Shown here piece by piece: positions 55,565 to 64,000 of a DNA stretch of 64,000 nucleotides (the first letter of the stretch is position 1; each line of letters begins with the position of its first letter). The translations under genes and the position numbers were made by a program. The notes under the pieces are model-generated. The model made no database searches, was not told where the DNA came from, and saw only the letters and a program-made list of their open reading frames with translations. Source of the DNA: a virus; the IMG/VR virus record IMGVR_UViG_3300032271_000867, positions 1 to 64,000 of that record; one strand, 5' to 3'.

Positions 55565-58290
55565 TACGTTAACCCGTTTCCACTAATCATCCAAGATGTT
55601 GAAGTAATCTTTACAGCTGTAGCCATACCGTAAGCAGCAAGTGTGCGAGAACCTGTTGTTCCTGCACCAGCTAAGTACAAAGTATCTGTATTAATTGAAA
55701 TAGTCATAGTTGCGCCTGTACCAGCGATAAAAGTCAAAGTTGTTCCAATAGGAAACGCCACCGAGCTGTTAGCAGGGATTGTGACTGTGCGGGTAGCCGA
55801 AGCATAAACATGCGTTCCTGCATCACCAACAACAATTGTGTAAGCGCCTATGGTTGTTGCATTTTGTGGAAGTCCCATATAGCCAACACCAGTAGCAGCA
55901 TTATTTGTATTTGCTGAATTTATAATGACAGTGTTACCTGAGTATAAAGTGGCAGAGCTTGGTATAGGAGTATTATTTACGCTACTTAAATTTGATAAAG
56001 AAGTAGTTGAAGTAGTTACTAAAGTGGCACTAGATGGAATAGTAGTTCCGTTAATAGTAGTGGCTGTTGCTATACCCAAAGAGAGCGTTCCATCAGCATT
56101 TACTAGTGTTCGAGCAGAACCTGAAGTCCCAATGTAGTTGAGCGCACCTGCTGAAACGTAAAGAACACCGCCACCTGTTGGGTTTGAGCTTGGGGCAACT
56201 GAAGCATTTGAAATACCAATGACACCAGAACCGCCACCAAATGACGGGCTTGCAGAAGCAAACCCAACATTTCGACCAGTTTGTAAAGTTATACCAGTTA
56301 GACCGTCATTTAAAGCTTGGATACTTGCAATTCGCACACCACCAGTTGTGCCAAATGCAGCTAACAAACCGCCGCTTGAGTCTTGAATTTCAAACGGACT
56401 AGCGCTACCCGATGTTGCTAGTTTGATTACTAAACCTTTTGTGCCTGCACTTCGTGCCGTGATGCTTGCCTGTGCAGGTGCAGTAACTGAAGCTGGAAGA
56501 CTAGAAGCAGTAGTAGTTGCAGCAGTAACTGTTGCACCAACAAGAGCAAATTGAATGTAAGAAGCATTTGCAGTAGCACTGTTTAGCACTCCAGTAACTA
56601 TGTAAGTTGCAGCAGGAATAATAGAAGTTCCAGAAGCAGCAGCTACAACAACTAAATCATTTACAGCAAGGTTTGTAGCAGAAACAAAGTTAATTTGTCC
56701 TTGAGTTGTCGTATTAATTTGAACGCTATAAACAATTCCTACTGAAGAGTAGATAGGAGTTGTTGAGCCTGTGTAAGTTTGGCCAACAGCGTTAGTGCCA
56801 GAGTTGGCTGTACCCGCTGAAGTTTGTGTTTGCAACAAGTCGGCAGTTTGAGAAGTTACGCCTTTGATAACTAATCCAGAAGTAGACAAGTTTCTAGGTG
56901 TAATGCTTGCTTGTGCAACTACTGCTACTTTTGCGCTAGCATATCCCGTAATTACTGGGTTAGTTGCAAGTTGGTATTGAATAAATAAAGTTCCAGAGTT
57001 AGATACGTTAGTGATAACAAACGTTCCATTGGGGTTTGTTCCTGTATACGTAAGACCAGAGACAGTAACACTGTCTCCAATTGCTAAGGCTGTAGCTTGT
57101 GAGAAGTTTACTTGAACAGTGTAGTATGAGGTGGTTACTGTAGGAGTGCCACCAAAATTACCTATGGCACCTCCAACGGTATACCCAATTGCATATGGAG
57201 ACGTGTTGCTAACGTAATTAACAAACCACTGTCCATTTGGATTAGTACCACTAGTATAGGTTAATCCTGAAACAGTAACCACAGTTCCAATTGCAATGTT
57301 TGGAGCATAAGTAAGGTTTATGGTTACCCTACCAATACCAGACGAATAAGTAGCTCCAGTTATAGGTGAACCTGGCACTGAGTTACTAGCGGTTACAGAA
57401 GTAAGCCCAGGTAATACAGTAGTTAGAGGAGTTCCAACATACATTTGTCCATAGGTTGTTACGCCAACAGCATTTCCTAAATAGTTAGTAGCTGTAAATA
57501 AGTCGGTAGTAGATTGTAGTAATGAACCAGTAATGTTTAAATAGGCAGCTCCGTTGCTATTGCTCATACTCATGTTAGAAGCATTAAACCCACCACTGCT
57601 AGTAATTACGTTTTTTCCACCAATTGTTAAACCATCAGATGCTCTCCAATAACTTGTCGGGGTAGTTCCTGTATTGTTATACGCTCCTAAATAAAATCCA
57701 TACCCAGAGGATACTCCAGAATAAGAGGTAGTACCTTTATATGCGTACCATTCTTGAGCTATATTTTGTACACCATAATTTGAATCAAAATAAGAAGGTT
57801 CATAAACTTTTAAAGAAGCATAATTCCAATTTTTAGCTGGAGCAATGCTAACGTTACTAACGTATCCATTAGTTTTTATTGAAAAAAGTGGATTTTCTGA
57901 AGAGTTATTTGTTATTGAATTTCCATTAGCAACTAAAAGTACGTTTCCAATTGCTCTAACAGTTCCCCCTGATACATAAGTTAAAGTACTATCAATTTGG
58001 TAAATAGTAATAGTAGTTGAGTCAACTCCACCTACTAACCATGTGCCATTAAATCCCGTTGGATTTACTCCAGCAATAGTTACGTATCCACCCCATTGAG
58101 CATTATGCCCAGGAGCAGTGATTACCCACTGGTCTGTAGACACAGAGCTAACAGAAATTCCTGTAATAGATACTGGAGAAGAAGTTCCATTTGAATTAGA
58201 AACTATTCTTACAGCATCTAAATCTGGTCTATTTTGAAAAAGATTTATAGAACCATTTACTGCCACATCATCTAAAAAGTTTTTAGCCAT
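55564..58290 (-). CDS. Large tail fibre protein (908 aa)
   Basis: The 908-residue protein has a short coupling segment, then a module (QNRPDLDAVRIVSNSNGTSS through YWRASDGLTIGGKNVI, about residues 19-230) shared with the fibre at 58290. A beta-rich Ser/Thr/Ala/Gly middle and C-terminal GGGVLYVSAGALNYIGTSGS and VVGDAGTHVYASATRTVTIP follow. The module structure indicates recombination between fibres. It is probably a trimeric fibre of the tail tip. Confidence 0.78.
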   Translation of the reverse strand: MAKNFLDDVAVNGSINLFQNRPDLDAVRIVSNSNGTSSPVSITGISVSSVSTDQWVITAPGHNAQWGGYVTIAGVNPTGFNGTWLVGGVDSTTITIYQIDSTLTYVSGGTVRAIGNVLLVANGNSITNNSSENPLFSIKTNGYVSNVSIAPAKNWNYASLKVYEPSYFDSNYGVQNIAQEWYAYKGTTSYSGVSSGYGFYLGAYNNTGTTPTSYWRASDGLTIGGKNVITSSGGFNASNMSMSNSNGAAYLNITGSLLQSTTDLFTATNYLGNAVGVTTYGQMYVGTPLTTVLPGLTSVTASNSVPGSPITGATYSSGIGRVTINLTYAPNIAIGTVVTVSGLTYTSGTNPNGQWFVNYVSNTSPYAIGYTVGGAIGNFGGTPTVTTSYYTVQVNFSQATALAIGDSVTVSGLTYTGTNPNGTFVITNVSNSGTLFIQYQLATNPVITGYASAKVAVVAQASITPRNLSTSGLVIKGVTSQTADLLQTQTSAGTANSGTNAVGQTYTGSTTPIYSSVGIVYSVQINTTTQGQINFVSATNLAVNDLVVVAAASGTSIIPAATYIVTGVLNSATANASYIQFALVGATVTAATTTASSLPASVTAPAQASITARSAGTKGLVIKLATSGSASPFEIQDSSGGLLAAFGTTGGVRIASIQALNDGLTGITLQTGRNVGFASASPSFGGGSGVIGISNASVAPSSNPTGGGVLYVSAGALNYIGTSGSARTLVNADGTLSLGIATATTINGTTIPSSATLVTTSTTSLSNLSSVNNTPIPSSATLYSGNTVIINSANTNNAATGVGYMGLPQNATTIGAYTIVVGDAGTHVYASATRTVTIPANSSVAFPIGTTLTFIAGTGATMTISINTDTLYLAGAGTTGSRTLAAYGMATAVKITSTSWMISGNGLT

Positions 58291-61200
58291 TATCCAACCA
58301 TCATTACTCTGTATTTACCTGCTGCAACGGTAGTTGCAGCGTTCCAAGAAAGGGTAACGTTACCCGTAGTTTCATCAATTACAATATCTGTAACAACAAT
58401 AGCAGCTGCAGTATTTGTTGTTATATCTCTAACTTGAACTAAAAACAGACCAGCAGTTCCTAGACCATGGGTAGCAGCACTAATTGTCCAAGTTACTACA
58501 CCTGATGTAGGCGTCAAAGAAGGGTTAGTAGCAGTGTATTTATTTACAGTGCTTGCAGACAAAGTTCCATCTGCAGTTACAGATAACCCAGTTCCTACTT
58601 TAATTCCACCTAATGCAGAAGCAGTAGCAGCTGGAAGAACATACGTATTAGCGCCAGAAATAACACCAGAACCATTAATTGTAATAGTGGTTCCATCTAC
58701 TTTTACACCACCAAGTGTTGTAGTAGAAGCAGTTGGCAATGTATAAGAATAAGTACCACTCAGTACTCCAGAGCCATCAATAACAAGGTTTGAACCAACT
58801 TTAACACCACCAAGAACTGTGCTAGAAGCTGTAGGTAAAGTGTAGGTATACGGTGCGCTAATTACTCCAGAGCCGTTAATAGTAACGGTAGTACCATCAA
58901 TTTTTACACCACCCAAAACTGTGGTAGAAGCAGTAGGCAAAGAGAACGATGGGCTACCACTAATTACGCCATTATTGATAGTAATGGTATTTCCATCAAC
59001 AGTTAGTGTAGAACCATTAGCAGCAAGAATTTGACTTGAAGTTCCGTCATTGATCTTAAATGAACCAGCAAGGAGCGTGTCGTAAGTTACCGAGGTTAAA
59101 TCTACTGTTTGACCAGCAGGCTCTACACCATTAGAAAACAGTGTCCAAACACCATTTGTATGATTTCTTACAAGACCAGCATGTTTGTGGTTTGAAACAT
59201 CCCCACCAGTTGTGCCGTATGCACCATAGAACCCAATGTCCAAGGCATCAGTTGAATACTGGTTGTTAGACAAATAAATTACAGAGTCACTAACAGATAA
59301 GTTAGTGCTAGTGATTATGTTGTAAGTGCCGACTGTTAAAGTTCCAGAGACATTCATATCAGCAGCATTTACGGTACCTGTAAATGTAGGACTAGCTAGA
59401 GGAGCTTTTAATGCTAAATCTGAAGTTAAGTTAGTTACTTGAGATTCTGCAATATTTGGAATATCACTAGCTAAAAGAGTTGTTCCAGAAGTAACACGTC
59501 CTTTAGAATCTGTGGTTACTTTTGTGTAAGTTCCAGCCGTACCAACTGCAGATAAAGTAGGGTTTGGGTAGTTACCCGTCAAGTCTCCACCAGCAGTGGC
59601 TGTAGCTGAAAGTCTTGAAGTATCAGTAGGGTGAGTATGGTCTTGACGAGCAAACCTAGTAGAAGTTCCTACAGATGCAGTACCGTCCATATTTGGAGTA
59701 GCAGTTCCAGCTTGACCTAAAACAAACGCTGTGCTTGCTGCTTGCGTAGTGTTTGTGTCGGCAGTTGCTGTTGGTACTGTTGGAGTACCTGTTAATGCAG
59801 GACTAGCTAGGGGGGCTCTAGTTGTGTCTGTAGGGTGAACGTGATCTGCCCTGGCGTATGAAATAGATGTTCCAACTGCAGCTGTTCCATCAACAGTAGG
59901 GGTAGTAGTAGACGGAGTAGTTGTAGGAGTAAAAGCAATTGAATCAGTATTAATTTTTACAACGGTATTAGTGGCAGTTCCAGAAGAGGATAGCACCCAA
60001 CTAGTGCCAGTGTTTACTGTTCCATTTGTAACTTGTACTCGTTTATTGGTAAACAGTTGACCAAAAGTCGAGTTATTAGCATCTGTCGCTCTAGTAAAGT
60101 AAAGATTTCCAGTAAAACCAGAGCAATAATAAATTCCGTTTTGTTTAGGGTCTGCCTGGTCTTTTATAAGAACTCTAGTGCCATTAGTTACATCAGTAGA
60201 GCTAAATGATTTGCCATCAATAACAGTGCCAGTTGAGGTATAGAAATAAGAACCTACTCCCGTACCACCATTAGCGTCTGAAAATACATAAGAACCCGAT
60301 GCAGCAGCAGTTAAACTAGATGACAAAGTAACTGCATATGGGCTACTTCCAGATACAGCAGTAACAGTAGTTCCTGATGGTATTCCTGTACCAGTAACAG
60401 TTTGTCCTACAATAGGTACAACACCTGTATACGTTACTGTTATTTGATTAGTTCCACTAGTTCCAGATACGTTAGTAGCGGTTCCCCCACCTGTAAAATA
60501 AGTAGCACTAAGTGGACCAGTAGTGGCATATGCCACTGTAATGTTAGTATTTGAAGGAGTAACTGGGCCTGTGACATTTCCAAAACCATTAATAACATTT
60601 GTTCCATTAATGGTTAATCCGTCAGAAATTCTCCAGTAGTTTGTGGGCGTAGCTGTTGAAGAGTATTCTCCTAAATAGTTTCCATAGATAGAAGAAACTC
60701 CCCCAATACTTTTACTAGAATAGTCGTACCAAATTTGAGCTGGACGTTGAAGTGGAGTTCCTGACTCATATACTGCTAAAGAAGTTAGCGAGTTAACTGC
60801 GGAGTCAACCGTAAATGGAGATATTCCTCCAGTTGTTGATATAGAAAAACTACTACCAGTATTAGAGCGGATGCTAACTGCGGTAGGAACTACTGTAACC
60901 GTTCCCCCAGAAACATAAGTAAAATTAGAAACATAATAAATAGTGATTATATTAGTAACACTATTTACGGCACCAACTAAATATTTTCCATTAAACGAAC
61001 TTGGAGTTACTCCATCAATAGTTATGTATTGTCCCTGTACAATGTTGTGCCCTGGAGCAGTAATTCTCCAATAACCAGTGCCAGTAGCACTAGAAATGTT
61101 AGTAATTGCAAAGGCATTTGGGCTAATGGCAGTATTTGATACAACGTTTAATGCTGAAAGGTCTGGTCTATTTTTATTAGTAATAGTCAACGTGCCATCA

Positions 61201-62885
61201 GAAGTAGCTGCTACAGCCGTATTTCCAGAGGCGTCAATGACGTTAAAAATTGAGTTATTTTGATAAACAGATGCAGTTATAGTGCTTCCACTGTAGCTGA
61301 AGTATGACCTAAGCCCTACAGTAAAAGTGTAAGTAGTAACTGAAATAATCGGCAAAGGGGCACCAAAACCAGTTTGAAGACCATAAACACCACCACCCCC
61401 AGTAGGAAAAGTAACAAATTGACCTACAGAAAATGAGTGAGCAACGGAGCCCGTAGAAAATGTTGTGTCGTTAGTATTAGCCGTAGCGCTAACTACTGTA
61501 GCTGTTAAAACTTTTCCGTACACATTTACTGCAGAGCTAGTAATGTTTACTGGGTAAAACCTTTGAATGTTAGTCCAAGTATTATCTGTACTTAACAAGT
61601 CTGAAGTAAGCAGAGTACCACTAGTAGGAATGCTAGTTCCATTAATAGACGTAATATTACTTAATAGGGGATTTAAACCTAAAGTAATGCTAGAGGTTCC
61701 ACCATCCCAAGTAGTCCCAGAACTAAATGTAAGGTTAGAGTTAGTTAACCCTAAAGTATAAGTAGTGCTAGATTTAACGGTAATAGCTGCAGAACCGTCA
61801 AAGTTAACTCCGTTTATAGCACGGGGAGTAGCTAGGGTAGTAGCGGTAGAGGCGTTTCCAGTAAGTGCTCCAGTAAAAGTAGTTGCAGTTACTGATGTTA
61901 ATCCAGATAAAAAAGTGCTACTATTTCCTAAAGAAATTGGGGTAGTACCTATAGTAATAGCACTATTTGTCAATCCAGTATTAGGTATAGTGGCAACTGT
62001 GCCCAAAGTTCCATTACTAGTGTTAGTTACATAACCAGAGGTAGTAAGGCCACTGTCTTTAATAATTGGAGCTGTAAGAGTTCCCGTAAAAGTAGGGTTA
62101 TTAATTGGGGAAAAAGTGCTTGCTGCAGTTGAAGTAGTTAAATAACTACTACTATCTAATGAGCCATCTGCCTTTAAAAACTGTGTTGAAAGTCCACCAT
62201 TAATTACTACAGAGCCAAGCTTAAGGGTATCGTAATTAACTGATGACAAATCTACTGTTTGGTCTGCTGGCTCTACTCCATTTGAAAATAGATACCAAGT
62301 GCCATTAATATGATTACGAACAAGCCCAGTGTGCTTGTGGTTGCTGATTGTTCCACCAGTAGTTCCATAAGCACCATAGAATCCAATGTCTACAGCATCG
62401 AGAGCATACTGATTTTGTGAAAGGTAAATTACTGAGTCATTAACTGCCAAGTTAGTGGTGTTAATGATTGTTTGAGTGCCACTAACAGTAAAGTTACCTG
62501 ATACAGATAAATCACCAGAAAAACTAGCAGTAGTTCCTGTAATTCCTCCAGTAAAAGCAGCTCCTGAAAGATTAGCTTTGGTAGCTAAAGCCGTGTTTAA
62601 CCCAGTGACTTGGGAAGTAGTAATCTGCAATAAAGTTTGGTCAATTCCTAAAATGTATTGACCAATAGATGCATTACCTGCATTTGTAATTGGGGAAACT
62701 ACAGTTAAAGATGTTGGGTTAATCCAACTTCTAACTCCTGCAGTAGTTGACGATAAAACTTTACCAGAAGTATCGGGAACACCTAAGTCAGGCTCTACCT
62801 GGTCTAGGCTAATAAAATTGTAACGGTCTGCAGAAACTTGAGTAGGTGGAGTTTTCTTGACCTTACCTGAAACAAGTTTAGCCAT
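58290..62885 (-). CDS. Very large tail fibre protein with repeats (1531 aa)
   Basis: The ATG at 62885 is preceded by GGAG at seven bases; a GTG at 62891 is the alternative. The 1531-residue protein begins MAKLVSGKVKKTPPTQVSAD. It has a duplicated segment of about 110 residues near 129-247 and 1177-1295 (VIYLSQNQYALDAVDIGFYG versus VIYLSNNQYSTDALDIGFYG). It shares another module with the 55564 fibre, and has four tandem LPTAS-x-T-x-LGGVKV repeats near residues 1310-1435. The end (IVVTDIVIDETTGNVTLSWN) resembles fibre caps. It probably forms long flexible tail fibres. Confidence 0.82.
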   Translation of the reverse strand: MAKLVSGKVKKTPPTQVSADRYNFISLDQVEPDLGVPDTSGKVLSSTTAGVRSWINPTSLTVVSPITNAGNASIGQYILGIDQTLLQITTSQVTGLNTALATKANLSGAAFTGGITGTTASFSGDLSVSGNFTVSGTQTIINTTNLAVNDSVIYLSQNQYALDAVDIGFYGAYGTTGGTISNHKHTGLVRNHINGTWYLFSNGVEPADQTVDLSSVNYDTLKLGSVVINGGLSTQFLKADGSLDSSSYLTTSTAASTFSPINNPTFTGTLTAPIIKDSGLTTSGYVTNTSNGTLGTVATIPNTGLTNSAITIGTTPISLGNSSTFLSGLTSVTATTFTGALTGNASTATTLATPRAINGVNFDGSAAITVKSSTTYTLGLTNSNLTFSSGTTWDGGTSSITLGLNPLLSNITSINGTSIPTSGTLLTSDLLSTDNTWTNIQRFYPVNITSSAVNVYGKVLTATVVSATANTNDTTFSTGSVAHSFSVGQFVTFPTGGGGVYGLQTGFGAPLPIISVTTYTFTVGLRSYFSYSGSTITASVYQNNSIFNVIDASGNTAVAATSDGTLTITNKNRPDLSALNVVSNTAISPNAFAITNISSATGTGYWRITAPGHNIVQGQYITIDGVTPSSFNGKYLVGAVNSVTNIITIYYVSNFTYVSGGTVTVVPTAVSIRSNTGSSFSISTTGGISPFTVDSAVNSLTSLAVYESGTPLQRPAQIWYDYSSKSIGGVSSIYGNYLGEYSSTATPTNYWRISDGLTINGTNVINGFGNVTGPVTPSNTNITVAYATTGPLSATYFTGGGTATNVSGTSGTNQITVTYTGVVPIVGQTVTGTGIPSGTTVTAVSGSSPYAVTLSSSLTAAASGSYVFSDANGGTGVGSYFYTSTGTVIDGKSFSSTDVTNGTRVLIKDQADPKQNGIYYCSGFTGNLYFTRATDANNSTFGQLFTNKRVQVTNGTVNTGTSWVLSSSGTATNTVVKINTDSIAFTPTTTPSTTTPTVDGTAAVGTSISYARADHVHPTDTTRAPLASPALTGTPTVPTATADTNTTQAASTAFVLGQAGTATPNMDGTASVGTSTRFARQDHTHPTDTSRLSATATAGGDLTGNYPNPTLSAVGTAGTYTKVTTDSKGRVTSGTTLLASDIPNIAESQVTNLTSDLALKAPLASPTFTGTVNAADMNVSGTLTVGTYNIITSTNLSVSDSVIYLSNNQYSTDALDIGFYGAYGTTGGDVSNHKHAGLVRNHTNGVWTLFSNGVEPAGQTVDLTSVTYDTLLAGSFKINDGTSSQILAANGSTLTVDGNTITINNGVISGSPSFSLPTASTTVLGGVKIDGTTVTINGSGVISAPYTYTLPTASSTVLGGVKVGSNLVIDGSGVLSGTYSYTLPTASTTTLGGVKVDGTTITINGSGVISGANTYVLPAATASALGGIKVGTGLSVTADGTLSASTVNKYTATNPSLTPTSGVVTWTISAATHGLGTAGLFLVQVRDITTNTAAAIVVTDIVIDETTGNVTLSWNAATTVAAGKYRVMMVG
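58590..58960 (-). repeat. Four tandem fibre repeats (about 30 codons each)
   Basis: Within the fibre gene, units start with LPTAS or LPAAT and then have an LGGVKV or LGGIKV core followed by TITINGSGVIS-like text. The DNA copies are similar but not identical. This is a typical tail-fibre repeat track that allows length change by recombination. Confidence 0.75.
59020..59375 (-). repeat. Second copy of a 110-codon fibre duplication
   Basis: This segment encodes NVSGTLTVGTYNIITSTNLS and onwards to the TVDLTSVTYDTLLAGSFKI region, and is paralogous to 62151-62507 in the same gene. Both contain IGFYGAYGTTGG, NHKH and LVRNH. The duplication may give two adjacent similar fibre domains. Confidence 0.75.
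62151..62507 (-). repeat. First copy of a 110-codon fibre duplication
   Basis: This segment encodes VSGNFTVSGTQTIINTTNLA through LSSVNYDTLKLGSVVINGG, paralogous to 59020-59375. Shared words include DSVIYLS, DIGFYGAYGTTGG, SNHKH and GLVRNH. Identity by eye exceeds half of the residues. Confidence 0.75.
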
Positions 62886-63207
62886 TAGCACTCTCCAAAA
62901 TAGAAAGAGTTAGCTTCAAAGCATTATTAGTATCAGAAACAATTTGCAAAGAGTTGCCCGTCTCTAAAACCAGTTTACCTGTGGTAACAGACGAAGCGTC
63001 ATTTGCTGGAATTGAAAACCCGTTTACAAGTTCGGTAGCAACACCGTTTCTAAAAAGTGAGACAGTAGCTTTTGCAGTAGTAGCTCCTACATTAGAGATT
63101 TGAGCCATCAAAACAATTCCAGTGTAACCATCAGGAGCAGTATAAACAGTTTGAGTAGTAGTAGTAATAACTAAAGTAACTGTTCTAAATATATTTAATG
63201 CAGCCAT
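62878..63207 (-). CDS. Virion-associated beta-sandwich protein (109 aa)
   Basis: The 109-residue protein begins MAALNIFRTVTLVITTTTQT and has VYTAPDGYTGIVLMAQISNV and NGFSIPANDASSVTTGKLVL. The repeated hydrophobic-polar pattern suggests an all-beta sandwich, as in small tail or capsid decoration proteins. It overlaps the fibre gene by eight bases and the next gene by one. A structural role in the tail fibre or tip is likely. Confidence 0.68.
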   Translation of the reverse strand: MAALNIFRTVTLVITTTTQTVYTAPDGYTGIVLMAQISNVGATTAKATVSLFRNGVATELVNGFSIPANDASSVTTGKLVLETGNSLQIVSDTNNALKLTLSILESANG

Positions 63208-63476
63208 TATTTAACCTCAAGTGCAAATAAAGTTTGGATAGCGTCATCAAACGCAGTGGGATTTGCTAGCGCAATTTTGTGGACTTCAGGATTACTATGA
63301 AAAATAGAAGTAGTTACAGAGCGCAAAGAATTTTTAACTACTTCAGCTACTTCTGCACCGTGAACTTCAGTAACTTTGTTTATTTCATCAATCATTAAAT
63401 TTTCTACAAAAGCACGTAAAGTTTTAACAGTTAATGACGTGTTACCTGGCATAGTTGATGCATTAAATTTTTCCAT
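63207..63476 (-). CDS. Hypothetical tail-region protein (89 aa)
   Basis: I prefer the ATG at 63476 (MEKFNASTMPGNTSLTVKTL), which follows GAAGG, over the TTG at 63488. The 89-residue protein is helical (AFVENLMIDEINKVTEVHGA). It overlaps the following gene by one base. Function is unknown. It may be a fibre chaperone. Confidence 0.65.
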   Translation of the reverse strand: MEKFNASTMPGNTSLTVKTLRAFVENLMIDEINKVTEVHGAEVAEVVKNSLRSVTTSIFHSNPEVHKIALANPTAFDDAIQTLFALEVK

Positions 63477-63477
63477 G

Positions 63478-64000
63478 TTAACCTTCAATGGCTAGTAGGT
63501 ACGGGGTCATAACTGCAAAAAGACTCTTATTAAAAGCATCGCCTTCAATAGTTCCAGAGGCACGGTTAATAGTTAGCCCGCTACCAATACGGAAGTCACC
63601 TCGTTGATCAGTACTAGTATAGAAAACTTTGCCACCATTTAACTCCCTAACTTCCTTAGTTTGGTCAGGAATACCGCCAAGTTGTGGAAGTGCAGTAGCC
63701 AATTCTGTTCCAGCACCTGCATACTCAAAAGTATGTCCAGAAGCTGTAATAAGACTTCTTTGATAAAAGTTAACTGCTCCACTAGGAATATCATTTAATA
63801 ATGGTTCAAGTAAAGTTACTGTGCAAGTATTGCTTATAGAAGAATAGTTAGTAACATTAGCAACAGTATAAAATTGACTTGATGGGTCATTTGAAAATCT
63901 AACAGTGTTATTAATTCGTGGTCTTGCAGTTAAATTAGTTAAAGAAATAGTGGTGCTTCTTTTGCTTAAACTTGCGGTAGATCCTGTGTAAAGCGATGGG
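63478..64000 (-). CDS. Virion structural/tail fibre-like protein, C-terminal part (window edge)
   Basis: The frame is open from the stop at 63478 to the window edge, so only the last 173 residues are seen. An internal TTG at 63702 is not the true start. Residues near the end read TASGHTFEYAGAGTEL, then ELNGGKVFYTSTDQRGDFRI and AFNKSLFAVMTPYLLAIEG. This C-terminus resembles structural proteins of T4-like cyanophages and other aquatic myoviruses (YTSTDQ-x-GxF-x-x-G). The complete gene lies to the right. Confidence 0.72.
   Translation of the reverse strand, partial: PSLYTGSTASLSKRSTTISLTNLTARPRINNTVRFSNDPSSQFYTVANVTNYSSISNTCTVTLLEPLLNDIPSGAVNFYQRSLITASGHTFEYAGAGTELATALPQLGGIPDQTKEVRELNGGKVFYTSTDQRGDFRIGSGLTINRASGTIEGDAFNKSLFAVMTPYLLAIEG

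Noticed and set aside
58590-58960. Tandem repeats as a CRISPR-like array
   Set aside because: Repeats are in frame, encode LPTAS/LGGVKV units within the fibre gene and have no spacer structure.
8859-64000. Integrase, lysogeny repressor, terminase, portal or capsid genes
   Set aside because: None was seen; proteins large enough were assigned to other functions or lack the needed motifs. Head genes are presumably to the right.
1-64000. tRNA genes
   Set aside because: I checked the larger intergenic gaps and saw no cloverleaf with a TTC-loop and anticodon arm. A tRNAscan run would be decisive.

Overview
The window is a large piece of a tailed phage genome with a contractile (myovirus) tail. 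It carries a tail sheath, tail tube, tape measure, baseplate J, gp25-type and hub-like genes, and a self-contained replication set (DnaD-like, DnaC-like, DnaB-like, primase, SNF2-type helicase, SSB candidate, family A polymerase, RecA, several nucleases). Two WhiB-family genes, a SpoVS-like gene, a leaderless-looking promoter and an actinobacterial-type pyrimidine-dimer glycosylase point to an actinobacterial host. Sampled lines run at about 32-38% GC over most of the window, which would suit low-GC freshwater actinobacteria; that host is inference. There is no integrase, terminase, portal or major capsid gene here. The head module probably lies beyond position 64000.

Layout. Positions 1-680 hold two short minus-strand genes, the first cut by the window edge. 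Positions 882-8817 are a plus-strand arm. Its first part (882-6374, sampled at 40-53% GC) centres on a CobS/MoxR-like AAA+ ATPase next to a CobT/NorD-like protein with an HEVAH motif and a von Willebrand A domain. Its second part (6553-8817) starts at an isolated promoter/operator, encodes a DNA repair glycosylase and nine very small proteins, and ends with a WhiB. A symmetrical terminator at 8817-8850 separates this arm from the rest.

From 64000 down to 8859 everything is on the minus strand, in tightly overlapping genes (mostly ATGA, TAATG, GTGA or TAGTG junctions). In transcription order it runs: a partial fibre-like gene, tail fibres and receptor-binding modules (63.5-52.6 kb), a beta-helix appendage and neck gene, a run of tiny lysine-rich proteins (50.9-49.6 kb) ending in a terminator, tail completion, sheath, tube, a tail-chaperone pair with a possible +1 frameshift, tape measure with an M23 peptidase, and baseplate (49.5-34.6 kb). 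Next come a membrane protein and the replisome (34.3-24.4 kb), then recombination and nuclease genes (24.3-17.4 kb) mixed with many small genes. After SpoVS there is a block of small unknown proteins (17.0-14.1 kb). Last is a cluster with a nucleotidyltransferase-like protein, a Zn microprotein, a HAD-like protein, a TGT/DpdA-like protein and an adenosylcobalamin-dependent ribonucleotide reductase.

How the parts fit. The B12-dependent RNR would supply dNTPs to the phage replisome. The CobS/CobT-like pair could support cobalamin chemistry or, more generally, remodel a metal-dependent target. The least explained parts are the AAA+/vWA arm, the nucleotide-chemistry cluster at 8.9-14.1 kb, the repressor-like operator at 6523-6544 and the small-gene blocks.
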